NCBI GenBank assembly: GCA_023333565.1
Contig: JAJKFH010000227.1
Span: 1,922,001 to 1,986,000, forward strand
Source: Puffinus mauretanicus
Lineage: Eukaryota; Chordata; Aves; Procellariiformes; Procellariidae
Length of the DNA stretch: 64,000 nucleotides
Direction: 5' to 3'
Made by a program: the position numbers and the translations under genes. The notes under the pieces were generated by a model. The model made no database searches, was not told the DNA's origin, and was given only the letters and a program-made list of their open reading frames with translations. Each line of letters begins with the position of its first letter. Positions within the stretch are counted from its first letter, which is position 1. Positions 10,201-21,500 of the stretch are shown here, piece by piece.

Positions 10201-12591
10201 GGGAAAAGACACAATTAAATATTCTTGCAGCCCAGAGGGGACGGCTCTGCTCCTTCGGCCGCCATGCACCGACACAGCCACGAGCTCTGCCGAGATCTCC
10301 AGCGGCGCAGCCACGCCATGCCAAGGGCTACGCTCGTCCCCGCTGCTGCTCAGAGCCGGAGGAGCTGTGCCGGGGCGAGAGAGATGCTCCCGCAGCACCT
10401 GGGCAGCATCTTGCCCTGGCCACGGCAGGGCTTGGTACTGCTCTGCAGCAGAGGTGCTTTAAACACATCCCGCGTCTCCGGTTCCCAGCCGTGCCAGGGA
10501 ACATGTCCGCCCTAACCTGCGGGAAGGGGGACGGTGCATCGCGACCTCCTCCCACCGAATCTCCTCCTGCCCTGGAGAGGACGCAGCCCCGACGCAGGAG
10601 GGACACGGGGAGTCATTGCTGCCGGAGGCACAGGGCAAAGTGCCATTTCTCACTGCTGGCACTTTTCCACGCTGCAGCCCGCCACGGAGATCCACGCTTG
10701 TCTCATCCAACCCCGTGCAAGAGCGCATGCAGGTCCTCGCAGTCGCCCACCGCGCAGCCGGACCGTGGGGTCCGACACGGGCACGCCGCTTGCACCGCGG
10801 CCGCTGCAGCAGCTCCAGCTCCCGGCACTCCCCGGGGAGACCAGGCAGCCACCCACCTCCAATGCACCCGTGGGTCCGTCCCGGCAAAGCACCTCTGCAG
10901 CGGTGAGCAGTGCCCCGGCGGGCGCTGAGCCAGCCCGGCAGGGCTCTGCAAAGGCATCATGGGCAAAGCTTTGTTTCTGCCAGGGAAAACTCCCTGTGCC
11001 GTTAGGGAACGGCCTGTTTCCTCCGGAGGAACTGGTCAGTCTTGTTCCCCCATGTCTCTCCCACAGTGCGAACGCCCCGGCAGCGGGGTCATGGCTGAGG
11101 GACGCAGACCCATCGGGTGCCGGATCCCTCAAACCACCCTAAATCCGGAGGTACCGCACCTACCCCTCCTCCCGAAGTGCCCCACGAACAGTTAAACGCA
11201 CAAACCTCCTCGCTTAAACAAGCCCTGGGACTTAGGGCAGCTGAAACTCCCCCACACTGAGTTTGCTTGTCCCCGCTGCGGATCTGCTCTGCTCCCTGCG
11301 CCGGCAGCGAGGACACGCTCCCCGTTTTATCAGGGCTTAAGCTGCGTCCTCGCCGAGGCACAGCCCTGCTACCCCGACTGCCCAGCCACTTTGCAGGTGG
11401 AGAAGTTACAGCTTCTGCAACTTGAGAAAAATAATTCCCCGAATACCAGGGAGGCTGTGAGCTGAGACCTGAGCTCAGCCGTGCTGAGCAGAGACCGCAC
11501 ACACTCGGTGCATGCCAGAATGAGCACCCAGCGCTGCGCCAAGACAGGGAGAGCCGGAGAGCGGGGTGAGAGCCTGCGGCCGGGATCCCATCCCCTGGCA
11601 TCCCCTGATGCGGGATTTTTGGCAGATGACGTGAACACCATTTGTCCCCTGGGTCTCCTCCCCAGCTGCGGGTCTTCTCCCGGCCCCAGCATCGCTCTGC
11701 GGGGCTCTGCTGCCTGCCGGGTCGGGCAGCCGCAGGCAGGACCCTTCCCCTCCTCAAAGCCAGCATTAACCCACACGGGTCACTTTGCAAAGCTCGCTCA
11801 GCCTTAGTAACGGAGCCCTTTCAAGACAATCCGAAGCCCAGCAAGCTCCCAACTTGCCCCTGCTTTGCAAAGAGCCCTTTCTTCCTGCTGCCATCAGACA
11901 CCAGATGGCAGCTCCCCGTTCACCTGGACTTCAGAAGAGAATTAAATGTCTCTTGAATAGACCTGTGCTGCGTAAGACCGGCTTTTGTGCCGAGCAGCAG
12001 CTTCTCCTTTAACACTTGCCAGCAGCACAGCTTTCACCCCCCCGCCACGCACACGCATCCCCAGGGAGCCCCGAAACGGAGCTATTTATTCTGCAATTCC
12101 CATTTTCACCCAGCAAAATTTCACCCAGGGACCCCGGGGGCCAGGCTATATTTTAGAAATGATCTCCCCAAAAGGCACGGGAGGGTTTTCCCTGCCCCGA
12201 ACACACTCAGCCCCCCACTCCCACGGGAGGTGCTGCCTCCAGCCTCCGCTGCTGGGTTTGTGGTTAAAGATGCAGACGGCATGGCAGCGCGGCTGAAGCC
12301 GTTTGCTGATGGAGCCCGGGGAACCGCGAGGTGCCTGGGGACCCTCCATCCTACCCGGGGAGGATGAACGCATCCGACCGAGGGGCTGAGTTTAAAGAGA
12401 GGGTGGCGATGCCTGGGCAGCTGGGCTGTACGAAAGCGGGTTATCACCTCCCAGCGTGAGATGGGGGAAGAGGACGGATTAAACCTCAGCGGGGGGGACC
12501 GCGCTGCCGTGCCGAGGCCTGTCCTCGCGTGGGGTCAAAGCGGAGCGGGCATCCCCCGGCCGCTGCCCTCCCTCCCTCCCCTGGCTTTTAC
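4285..12591 (-). other. Probable long 5' intron of KIAA0513 (if the first exon is at 12.6 kb)
   Basis: About 8.3 kb of GC-rich DNA without a recognisable coding exon. It contains the 33-bp minisatellite at 4963-5190 and a CpG-rich patch around 5300-6400. The many 100-300-codon open frames on both strands overlap each other and show no conserved protein motif, so they are treated as chance. Confidence 0.4.
4963..5190. repeat. 33-bp minisatellite, about 6.6 copies
   Basis: Units start with ATGGAC at 4975, 5008, 5041, 5074, 5107, 5140 and 5173, exactly 33 bp apart. The core unit is atggaccgcgatgctctgcg followed by atactggctggcg. The first two units differ by single substitutions, and the last three share a ggcc change, so the array is slightly diverged and directional. 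Because the period is a multiple of three and lacks stops, long open frames run through it on both strands. These are repeat artefacts rather than a gene. Confidence 0.95.
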
Positions 12592-12960
12592 CTGCAGCCA
12601 GGAGCCCCGGCGCACCTTGGCTCGCCGGCGGGTCAGCGGCATCCGGCGAGGCTGGGTCCGGCGTGGCCGGCACACCGGGGAGCAGCCGAGGCGGGCGACG
12701 CGGGGACGATGCGATCCCTCCCTCCGGAGCTCAAGCGCATCGCGTCCCCCCCGGGTGCCCACGCAGGCACGCACGGCTGCGCGCAGAGCCCGGCTGGCTG
12801 CGGCGCCGGCTCGGAGGAAGGGGAAGGAAAATGCTCATTGTGTCATTTCGCCACGGTTTTCACGGCCGGCCGAGCGCGGACGTCTCCCGAGAACCGCGCC
12901 GGCCCCTTTCCTGCGGCACAGCATGCGGGGCGAGCGCGCAGCCCCGGCGAGAGCACTTGC
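12592..12960 (-). promoter_or_regulatory. KIAA0513: CpG-rich patch with a minus-strand donor; candidate first non-coding exon and promoter of KIAA0513
   Basis: CpG density is very high across 12600-12960. On the minus strand the sequence CTGGCTGCAG|GTAAAAG gives a strong splice donor at 12592/12591. This fits a non-coding first exon that would splice to the acceptor at 4285. A transcription start cannot be placed by eye. Other CpG-rich patches (about 5300-6400, 17200-17900 and 19190-19800) are alternative promoters or unrelated islands. Confidence 0.35.
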
Positions 12961-15900
12961 CTTGCCGTGGAATTCCCACACCGAGCTCATCAACCCCCCC
13001 AAAACAGCCTGTTCAAGCCCCTGCACATGTAGACATCCTAAAAATTAAGCAATATAAGTGGGGGTCCCCATCAAAGGGGAGTTCTCCAGCCCTTTCCATC
13101 ACCTTTAGCTGGTTTTTAAGCCTCCCCATCACTCCGGCCCCCGAGGACTGTGAGTTACCTGCTCTGCTCCTCCCCAGATGAGCCACTCCGGGGAGGAAAA
13201 AAAGCAAAACAATCGAGATCAGAGGGAGCAAAGCCCCAGTGGGGAGGAGAAACTGGGTGAGAGCAGCCGCAGCGTGCGGCGGGACGAGGGCAGCACTCGG
13301 GGGCGAGTCCCCTGGGAGGGATGTCCCAGAGGGGGTGTTACATGCCCGGGTGGCAATTTTGGGGTGCTCACGACAGGGAGTCTCTGATATAAGGAAAAGC
13401 AAACGACCACGTAGAGGAGGCCACCAACCCCTTCACCTTTGCCCCTGCCAGCCTCTGCCAGGGCATCTCAGCCCTCCCAAAAGGACCCTGCCACTTGGCT
13501 AGCCACTGCCCACATTAACCCAAGGGGCTCCCTCCAAAGGGGGGTGCTTTGGGGGAGCAACACCCCCCCCCCAGCTCTGCAGCACTGCCCAGACAGTAGC
13601 ATGCACCCCACAACAGCAAGAGCAGGCTGGAAACCCCCCCGTGTCAGCATGGCATCCCTGGTCCTGCTTCTCTTCCCTGCTCCAGCATCACCCCAAGCCA
13701 GAGCAGAGCCCTTTTCCATACTCCTGGATCAGAGCATCCCCCCGCGGGCAGGGAGACGGCGATCATTGACCCGGCACAGCCCGGAGGACCAGCAGCAATA
13801 GCCAGTCCTGCTCTGCTACCCACAGGGAGTGAAAATCAGGCTTGGCTGTAACATCAGCCAAGAGATGCCGTGGAGAGACAGCCCACGAGCAGCACACCGT
13901 ATGAACCCGGGGAAATACTGCTGGGACTGGTGCTGGGGGGACTGCGGCACCCCCGGCAGAGCCTGGCCAAACCCAGATGCTGCCGCACAAGGGCACACTT
14001 GGAAGAGAATCAAAAGCCTCCCCGTGGCTTTTCGGTCCTTTCGAGCCACGCAGGAGCGAGGAAGATGGGCGAGTCACTGCTGCCAGGGAGCATCCTCGTA
14101 GGGTGAGCTCAGATGGTGCTAATTAGCGCAAAACTGCTCAATGCCCCGTCCGTCCCCGCGCGGAGGGGACGCTGCCTGACCCCACACACATCAGCCGCAG
14201 CCCACGGAGGAAACGACGCGTTTGTGACACAAAGTTTGAGCTCAGCAGAAATCCAAGAGCATCACTAATTGACTGTCTTCTGAGGGTGATTATTATAATT
14301 AAGTCAGACTTCAGAAATTGCAAGTGACGTGTAAAAACACATCCCAGATCCCCAATTTTTATATAATACGATGGTGAGGGTTTTACTGCCTTCCCCTTGC
14401 CCGGCTCTTGCTGGTTGGGTTTTCACGTGGACGCCTGATCTTTAAAGCATGACTTGCAGGTCGTGTTTTTTATCCGTCGCTTCCGCTGTTGACCTTGGCT
14501 TTGCACCGGAGCACGGGAGACGGAAACCCTGGAGATGTGCCGGCACGCACGCTCCTGGCGCCGAACCAAACCCAGCCTCCGGCACTGGGACGTGATACGG
14601 GCGGTTTTGTAACTCACGGCCCTCCCCAGGAATGATTCACCTTAACGAGGAAAGGATGGGCCCCGGGCTGCTCGCCGGGGCACCAGGAGAGCATCCGCCC
14701 CGTGACTCTGCCGTGGCACACCGCCTCGGCTGGAAGCAGCCCAGGACCAGGGCAGCCCATCTCCGCCAAGGTTCAGGCTGGGTTATTAACCCACCTGCAC
14801 CCGTATGAGATGTTTGAGACTTTCCGAGCAGCTTGTGGAAACCTCTCCATGGTGGTGCCCCCCAAAAACACCCTCCTGGGAGAACAGCTCCTCGGCGAGA
14901 TGGAGGGACCCCGCTCCCCAGCTCCATCCCCAGCCGAGACCCTTCTCCCACCGCCCCCCATGCTTGCACCCACATCCACCCTCCAGCACCCACCCCCCTC
15001 CTCGGTGCGTTTGCAGGGAGCCCGTGGGCACCCACAGACCCATCGGCGCTGGGACCCCAGCCGCAGCTCTGCCCCCGGATTGACGTGGGCATTCATCACC
15101 CCATTCCCCTTTTTGCAGACAAAGGCCCCAGGGGTGGCTGTGTCTGTCGCAGGTGACAAGCGCCCTATTTTCCTTCCCCGATCACAACACGGCACGACTC
15201 CGGCGGTAGGCGGGCACCACGAGACAGCCAAGCTCGCATCTGCCGGGGCCGGTTCTCCAGCACCAGGAGGGGTGCAGAGAGGAGGAATGGGTGCTGAGCA
15301 GAGGGTGACATCCCCACCTATTCGGCAGCTACAAGGGGAAGCACTTCTTTTGTGGAAGTTACTAAAGTATTGGGCAATTTTTTTGCTTCACGCCCTTGAG
15401 CAAAAAGCAGCCCAAGGGAGCGGGGCTGGGCACAAGGCACAGGGGAAGGCGCTGGCGGCTCCGGAAAAGAGCCAGGGTTTCAAAGGCAGAAGGATGTGAT
15501 GCAAAATCCCGCTGTAAGGAATGGGGGCAGAGCAAGAGCAGGGAGAAACGAGATAAAAGCTCTGACAAAAGCCCCAAAGCCCAGGTCCTGCCTGCAAACT
15601 CCATAGGGCCAGGCTGAGCCCATGGTGCGAACCCCGTAGAAGAGGGGCAGCTCCTCTGCTGCGGCTGGACGTGTCTGCGGCTGCAGCCTGGGCCGTGCCC
15701 GCCAGCACGCCCGGAGCACAGCGAAAGCACCTGAGGTGGGACAGGGGCAATGAGATGCTTCAACACCACGGAGTCACTTGCACAACAAGGTATTAATTTG
15801 CATTGAAAAGACCCACACAGTATGAAACCATCCAAGCCCCAAAGGATACTCACCCTCCACAATCTCATGGGCTAAGGGATTTGGTTCAGACTCACAAGAC

Positions 15901-18545
15901 AAGGGAGATGTCGGGTCCCTGGTGCATACCTAACTGTGTCCTGCCATGCCCTCTCACAGCCCAGACCACCCTCCCATGGCCACCCCGCACCGTGGCCACC
16001 CCGCACCGTCTCCCCGGCGCCCAGCCCAGGAGCTCCCCGCTGCTCACTGAGCCCTTCAAACCCAACACCCCAACGGGAACATACAACGCAACACCGTGTT
16101 GCAACACCGCATATGGTTGTGACACGGCTGCTAAAAACCTAAATAAGCCGCTCTCCCAGACCGGCCCTCTGCAAATCCTTCCTAATCCAATCTGATTTAT
16201 GGCATTACGTTGGACCCTCCCGTACTGAACGCCCCTATTTGCACAACGGTTGGGAAAATCCTCTCCTTTCCTTGTTCCTGGTTGAATCTCTGATGCAGAG
16301 ATCACCAGAGCTTCTTTCTCCTCACTTATGGAAGTATCTAAGGATGAAGATCCACCAGCGCTCCCAGCTTCACGTCCCGCTGGCACATCCCATGCGTGGC
16401 ACACCACCGGTCCGGGCATGGGAAACCTCCCTCTGCGCCGACTGTAACCGAGCCAAATGCAGCCGAACGCAGCCAGGCGCTGCTGAGCAGCTTCTCCTTC
16501 GCCGGGTGTTTTTGTGGTTTAAAAGACAGGGTTTTCTCTGTCTTAGCCAGACACAATGGAAGAGCTAGAGGGGACGAGCCCTGTGCTGACCTCCAGCTCG
16601 CCCCAGTAAATCATAGCTGGGATCCAGGTTACGAAACAAGCCTGAAAACACAGGAATTTGGTGCATTATTCACGCAGAGCAGATACCAGAGCACACGTTC
16701 CCGGCTCGGTTCGGGTGATGCTCTGCCCCTCCCAGGGTCACCCCACGGCTGGATCCCGCATCAGGGGGACACGACTGCAGTGCCAGCTGCTGCTTACATC
16801 TCCGCTGAGCAAAGCCGAGCTTGCCACGGGCTGTCAAAGCCACATTCCTCCTTGATGCCAACTTCTTTAGGGAGGAAAAAGCCGCCCCGTGTCTCCCCGG
16901 GGTCCTCTCGGTTAGCAAACATCTGCCACAGCACGCGCGTTAGAAGAGCTCGGCGAGGGAGGCAGGCGTCAGCAAGTTAGGACGAAGGTGTTATAATTAC
17001 CCTCAGCCTCCCTGTAATCTGCAGAGTGCTGAAAAGTTATGCCACGGAAAAAGAAAGCAGCCGAACCTATTTATATTGCCTTCCCGGGGAGACGCAGATG
17101 GCCAGGCTGACACGAGCTCGCGCAACGCGAGCGGGGCTCCTCTCCCCGTGCTTTCCCTGCAAATACGCCCGAATCGTGTTTGCCTCCATCAGGGGCTTAA
17201 TGCAGAAATAGCTGGGGCCCGCGCGGGCGTTGCGTACACACCACTGCTGGCTGCGTGGCGAGATGGCCCCGGGGAAGAGCTCCTGCTGCACCCGCAGTTG
17301 AAATAATTCCCCCAGGTGCGGCTCTTCGTTCTCTCCCTTCCCAGTAAACCAGCCCGCGGGAGCACGGCCAACCACCCAGGGAGTGCCGGCCGCGGCGGAG
17401 CTGGGGGAAATGAAGGTGGTTTTGATCCCTCCCGCCCATGCGAGGACGGGCGAGGAGCACGCGCGGGGCTGCTGGGGTGCAAAGGTTGCATCGGCGAGCG
17501 ACGGCTCGGCTTTCTGCTCCGGCCAGGGAGGCGGCGGGGACCTCACCAGCGTCACGGGGCGGCTCCCAAAGCAGCAGAAGGGGCCTCGGCATGGCAGGAT
17601 ACGCCTCAGCTTGTGCAAACCGTCGGGTTTCCCAGGGAAAGGCGGTGCGGGCAGCCCGGCGCTGCAGCTCGACGCTGGGCAAAACCCCGCGGTGCCTCCA
17701 CCAGCCTCCCCGAAACACGCCGCTTGCTGATACCTGCAGCGCGTGCCCAGCACAGCTCCCTTGTTTTACGTCCCCTCTCCCTTTTCAGTTGCTAGAAAGG
17801 GTGACAAGCCACGGCTCAGGATCCCCTCCAACCGTGCCGCCTTACCCAGGCAGAGCGTGGTCCTCCATCGCCGCCCCACGCACGGGAGAGGAGCCCGTGG
17901 CAGCCCCGCGGTCCCCGCTGGGACATGAGCAGCTCAGGATGAGTGCAGTGGATGCTCGGGAGACGCTGGTGGCCGCAGCAGCAAAGGGAAGGTCACCGGC
18001 AAGATGGTGCAGATGACTCGAGCCCGGCAATGCGGATGCCAAGGGCACGACACGCCGGCAGAGGACCGAATGCTATTTTTCTGCTTTTATTTCCACATCC
18101 TGACAAAGACGTGGATTCCCGAGCAGGCCACCTCACCCATCCTCTCCTGAGCACCCCGCTTGGGTGTAACGTCCCCGCAGACCTCCCTGCGCTCCTAATC
18201 ATCTTTCCCAAGGGTCGGCTGATTTAACTTTGCCATCGCCAGCATCCTCTGCAACCCTCGATGTGCAGCCTGGCACGTCGGGCATCACCATCAACCTTCC
18301 CCGTCAGCAGCACGCGGTGCCCAGCAGCGAGCGGGCAGGGACAGGGAGGACGAAAGACCCGCTGCATTTCCAGAGAGGAAATCGCTCCATCCCCAGGGAA
18401 CCACGTCCCTAATTGTTTTATGCTAAGAGCTTCCAAATTTGTGAGCACGATAACCAGCAAGAGGAGAAAAGCAATTAAATTAACTCCAGGAGCCATGAGA
18501 GGCACGGTCCTGCAGCCCTCCGTGATGCGGTGTGCTCCTTCCGAC
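12961..18545. other. GC-rich non-coding DNA
   Basis: No recognisable exon. It contains a C-homopolymer near 13562-13571, an AT-rich island at about 14265-14375, and a CpG-rich patch at 17200-17900. Long open frames on both strands look like products of stop-poor GC-rich sequence. Confidence 0.5.
14265..14375. other. AT-rich island, candidate conserved non-coding element
   Basis: A sharp drop in GC inside very GC-rich flanks. It contains several ATTA/TAAT homeodomain-type cores (around 14266, 14290 and 14297), a TGACGTG site near 14326 and a run of TATATAAT near 14360. Such islands often mark conserved enhancers, but conservation cannot be judged from one sequence. Confidence 0.3.
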
Positions 18546-18595
18546 GGGATGGGATGGGATGGGATGGGATAGGATGGGATGGGATGGGATGGGAT
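18546..18595. repeat. (GGGAT)10 pentanucleotide microsatellite
   Basis: Ten consecutive 5-bp units with a single interruption (AGGAT at 18571-18575). The plus strand is a regular series of G-triplets spaced by two bases, which is a G-quadruplex-capable pattern. Length polymorphism is likely. Confidence 0.97.
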
Positions 18596-21500
18596 GCCAG
18601 CCGGCCAGTGCCAGTCACCCCCAGGTGTCTATCTCTTAACATGCACCAAATCTACGCAAACCAAACTCATTTTGCATGCACCCACCAAAGCCACTTCCCC
18701 AGCAAAACCCATCACGTTCTCCTAAAGTGCTTTGTGCAATATAATTTCCTTCCCAGTTACAACAGCCAGCAGTGACTCTCGGCTCTCTGTTTGTGTAAAG
18801 CTCTATCACATGCCGGATAACAGCCCAACAAGGAATTTATAAATATAGTCTTTTGAGGCAGTAATTGTCACTCCAGCCATCTGTTAAAATGGAGAGCTAG
18901 GCAGTGGCGCGGCGGAGGTAAAAATACAGGGGAAAGCGTCACAGCGTGCCGTGGATGAGCCTCCGAGGGGGAGCAGGGGAGATGCCGTGATTTGGGATCT
19001 CCTGGCAGCGGCACTTGGATCATTGGCCATGGATCCTAGGGCTCATCCTGCTCACCGTCTGAAAAAACGCCCAATTTCCAAACTACATCAAATCTGCCAA
19101 CTTTTGCCATTCCACACCTTCTTCTTGCCGTGTGGGGTGCAGGCCAGCACCCAATATTTTCTCCCAGCAGACTCCAGTGGCTTTGCCGGGTGGGATCAGG
19201 CGTGCGGCAGGCGGACGCCCACCCTCCGGGAGCCCCGAGGGGCTGCTCCGGCCCCAGCACGCTCCCCGGGGAGCCCCGCAGCACCGATCTGCTTTTTACC
19301 TTCCACCCGTGGGCGCTGGCTCCCCGGGGCTGCTCCTTCCAGCGGGCGGTGGGCGTCTGGCAGAAGGCGATGCCCCGCGCGCCCCGGCGAGCTCGGTGCC
19401 GGGGCGGACACAGCCTGGCGTTACAGGGACAGTTTTGCAAGCATTTACCGGTGCACGATGATTAATTAAAGCTACAACTGTCAAAATAAAAGATAAAGAA
19501 GTGCTGGTGACACACCCGGTGCTTTTCTCTCTCCCCGGGTGCCACCCTGCTGCCGCCAACGTGCCCTGAGAGCCGCGATGGGAGCTCCCGAAGGGGCCGA
19601 AACGTGGCCCCGGGCAGCGCCGGGGCGGGACTGGAAAGACCTGTTGCTGCTCACGCTGCCGGAGCCACGAGGCCGGGAGGAGAGGTGTGGCGGAGGCCAG
19701 CGAAGCCGGCGTCACCGCCTCCCCCGCCATCACCGACACCCCTGCGCTTGGCAAAGGGTCGGAGCAACGTTAGGAGCCGGCGGCGGAGGTGGCTGGATGC
19801 ATCCCACAGCCCACAGCGTGAGCCCAAACCCACGCAACCCTCTGCGAGGCTGTGCCCGCAAAGGGAATACACCCGCTTCATTCTGCCCTCGCTGGGTCTG
19901 CAGGTCCCTGACCCGTGGCCAGGACCCCCAAGTGCTCGAGGAGTAGCCCCCCATCCCAAATCCAAAGTCGATGGGATGCCCCGAGGCTCCCCTGTCCCGG
20001 CCCCCATCTCCCACTGCTCTGACTGCGGCACAAAGCGCCTGCAAACCAGTGCAGCCGGGGGCTGGGGCGGGGAGGGGGGAGAAAAAAGCAAAAAAAAGGC
20101 AGCTTTATTTCTCCCTGACATTTAATAACCTTTATTGTCCTCCGAGCGGCGGTTTCCCATCCCAAGAGCCGGCAGCATGGCTGATCTTCCTCCAGGCTGG
20201 AAATGCTTTAAAGCCCGGCAGCCGCCCCGTCTCCCCGCCCTCCACCAACAGCAAAAAACCCCAAAAGGTTCAAAAGGCACAAAACAGAAGGAAACGCCGT
20301 GGGAAGCGGCAGCCCTGGATGCCGGGGCCGGGCTGGCTCCTCCGGAGCTCGCTGCAAACCCTGCATCCCTGCTGCCTCCCGCGGCTCCCGGCTTCGCCCC
20401 GCGGCATTTCCCGGGCTGCTCCGGTTATTTTTCAACCTTGCTGCGTGCACTGAGCCCGTACAAAAGGTGCCAGCAGAGCATCCGACCCACTGGCTGTGGT
20501 ATTTACCAGGCGAGGGGAGAGCCGCTGACAACTCGCAGGAGGCAAAAGGAGAAATTAATGGTGCTGCAATTCCCACTGCCTCCGTCATTAGGAAAAGAAA
20601 ACGCATTCGAGCATCCTCACTCGAATGCACAATGTAATTTGTTTCAAGTTTAATATCATCCTCCTTCCCGGAGATGGGCTGAAGCTGGGAAAAGTCTCCG
20701 GTTTTATGGGCCGCGCTTCAGGGCAGATGCAAGGCAAAGGAGGGGATTTGCAGAGATTTGTATAAAGGGGGAAAAAAAAAAAAAAATCATCTAAACCTGC
20801 GCGGTGTTGGTGCTGCAAGAGGCAATCGGCCACTAAACTGTTCTAGACATTATCACCCGGAGCTGCTGCTAATAAAATCGCTAATTAGCTCAACATTTAA
20901 CTTACGTCTTTTAGGGAGGGTGTCAGTAAGATTTCCTCCTACCCACCAAACCCTGCACCACCAAATGCCTGGCGTCGCCGCGCTCCTGCGCGAGACCTCG
21001 CCTGAAAGCACAAGTTTTGGGACAGGACTGGAGAGGGCCGGGGGAATCCCAGTTTTATCTGGGATTTAATCCTCTCCTTGAGCCCTGGGCTTTGCACAAG
21101 GTGCTTGGGATTTTCCCCAGCCCAGCCCACAGTGTTTCCTCCTTGGGGCCTCTTGTTTGCGCAGGCGGCTGCAAACGTTTCCTCCTCCCGGTGCCACGAA
21201 ACGGCTGCGCTCGCCCCTCGCCACAGCTCGGGGGGGAGCACCCACAACTCCCCAAATCCACAAAACACCGCTAATTAAGGCATCACATCTGCTCAGCTCA
21301 TCCCCCCCAAAAGCTGCAGAGCTCCCCTGCACCTTCTGCTTCTGGCTTTTAACCCAAGAGCACGGCCGGGCCGTCAGCCGAGTCACACTACGTAATTTAA
21401 GTCAGGTCTCCAGGTGCTGCCGGAATAGAGAAATAATAAAATACAGACCTGGTGGTCCCACGGCAGCAAAATCGCTGGGCTTTTTCTCCAGGGCTGGAAC

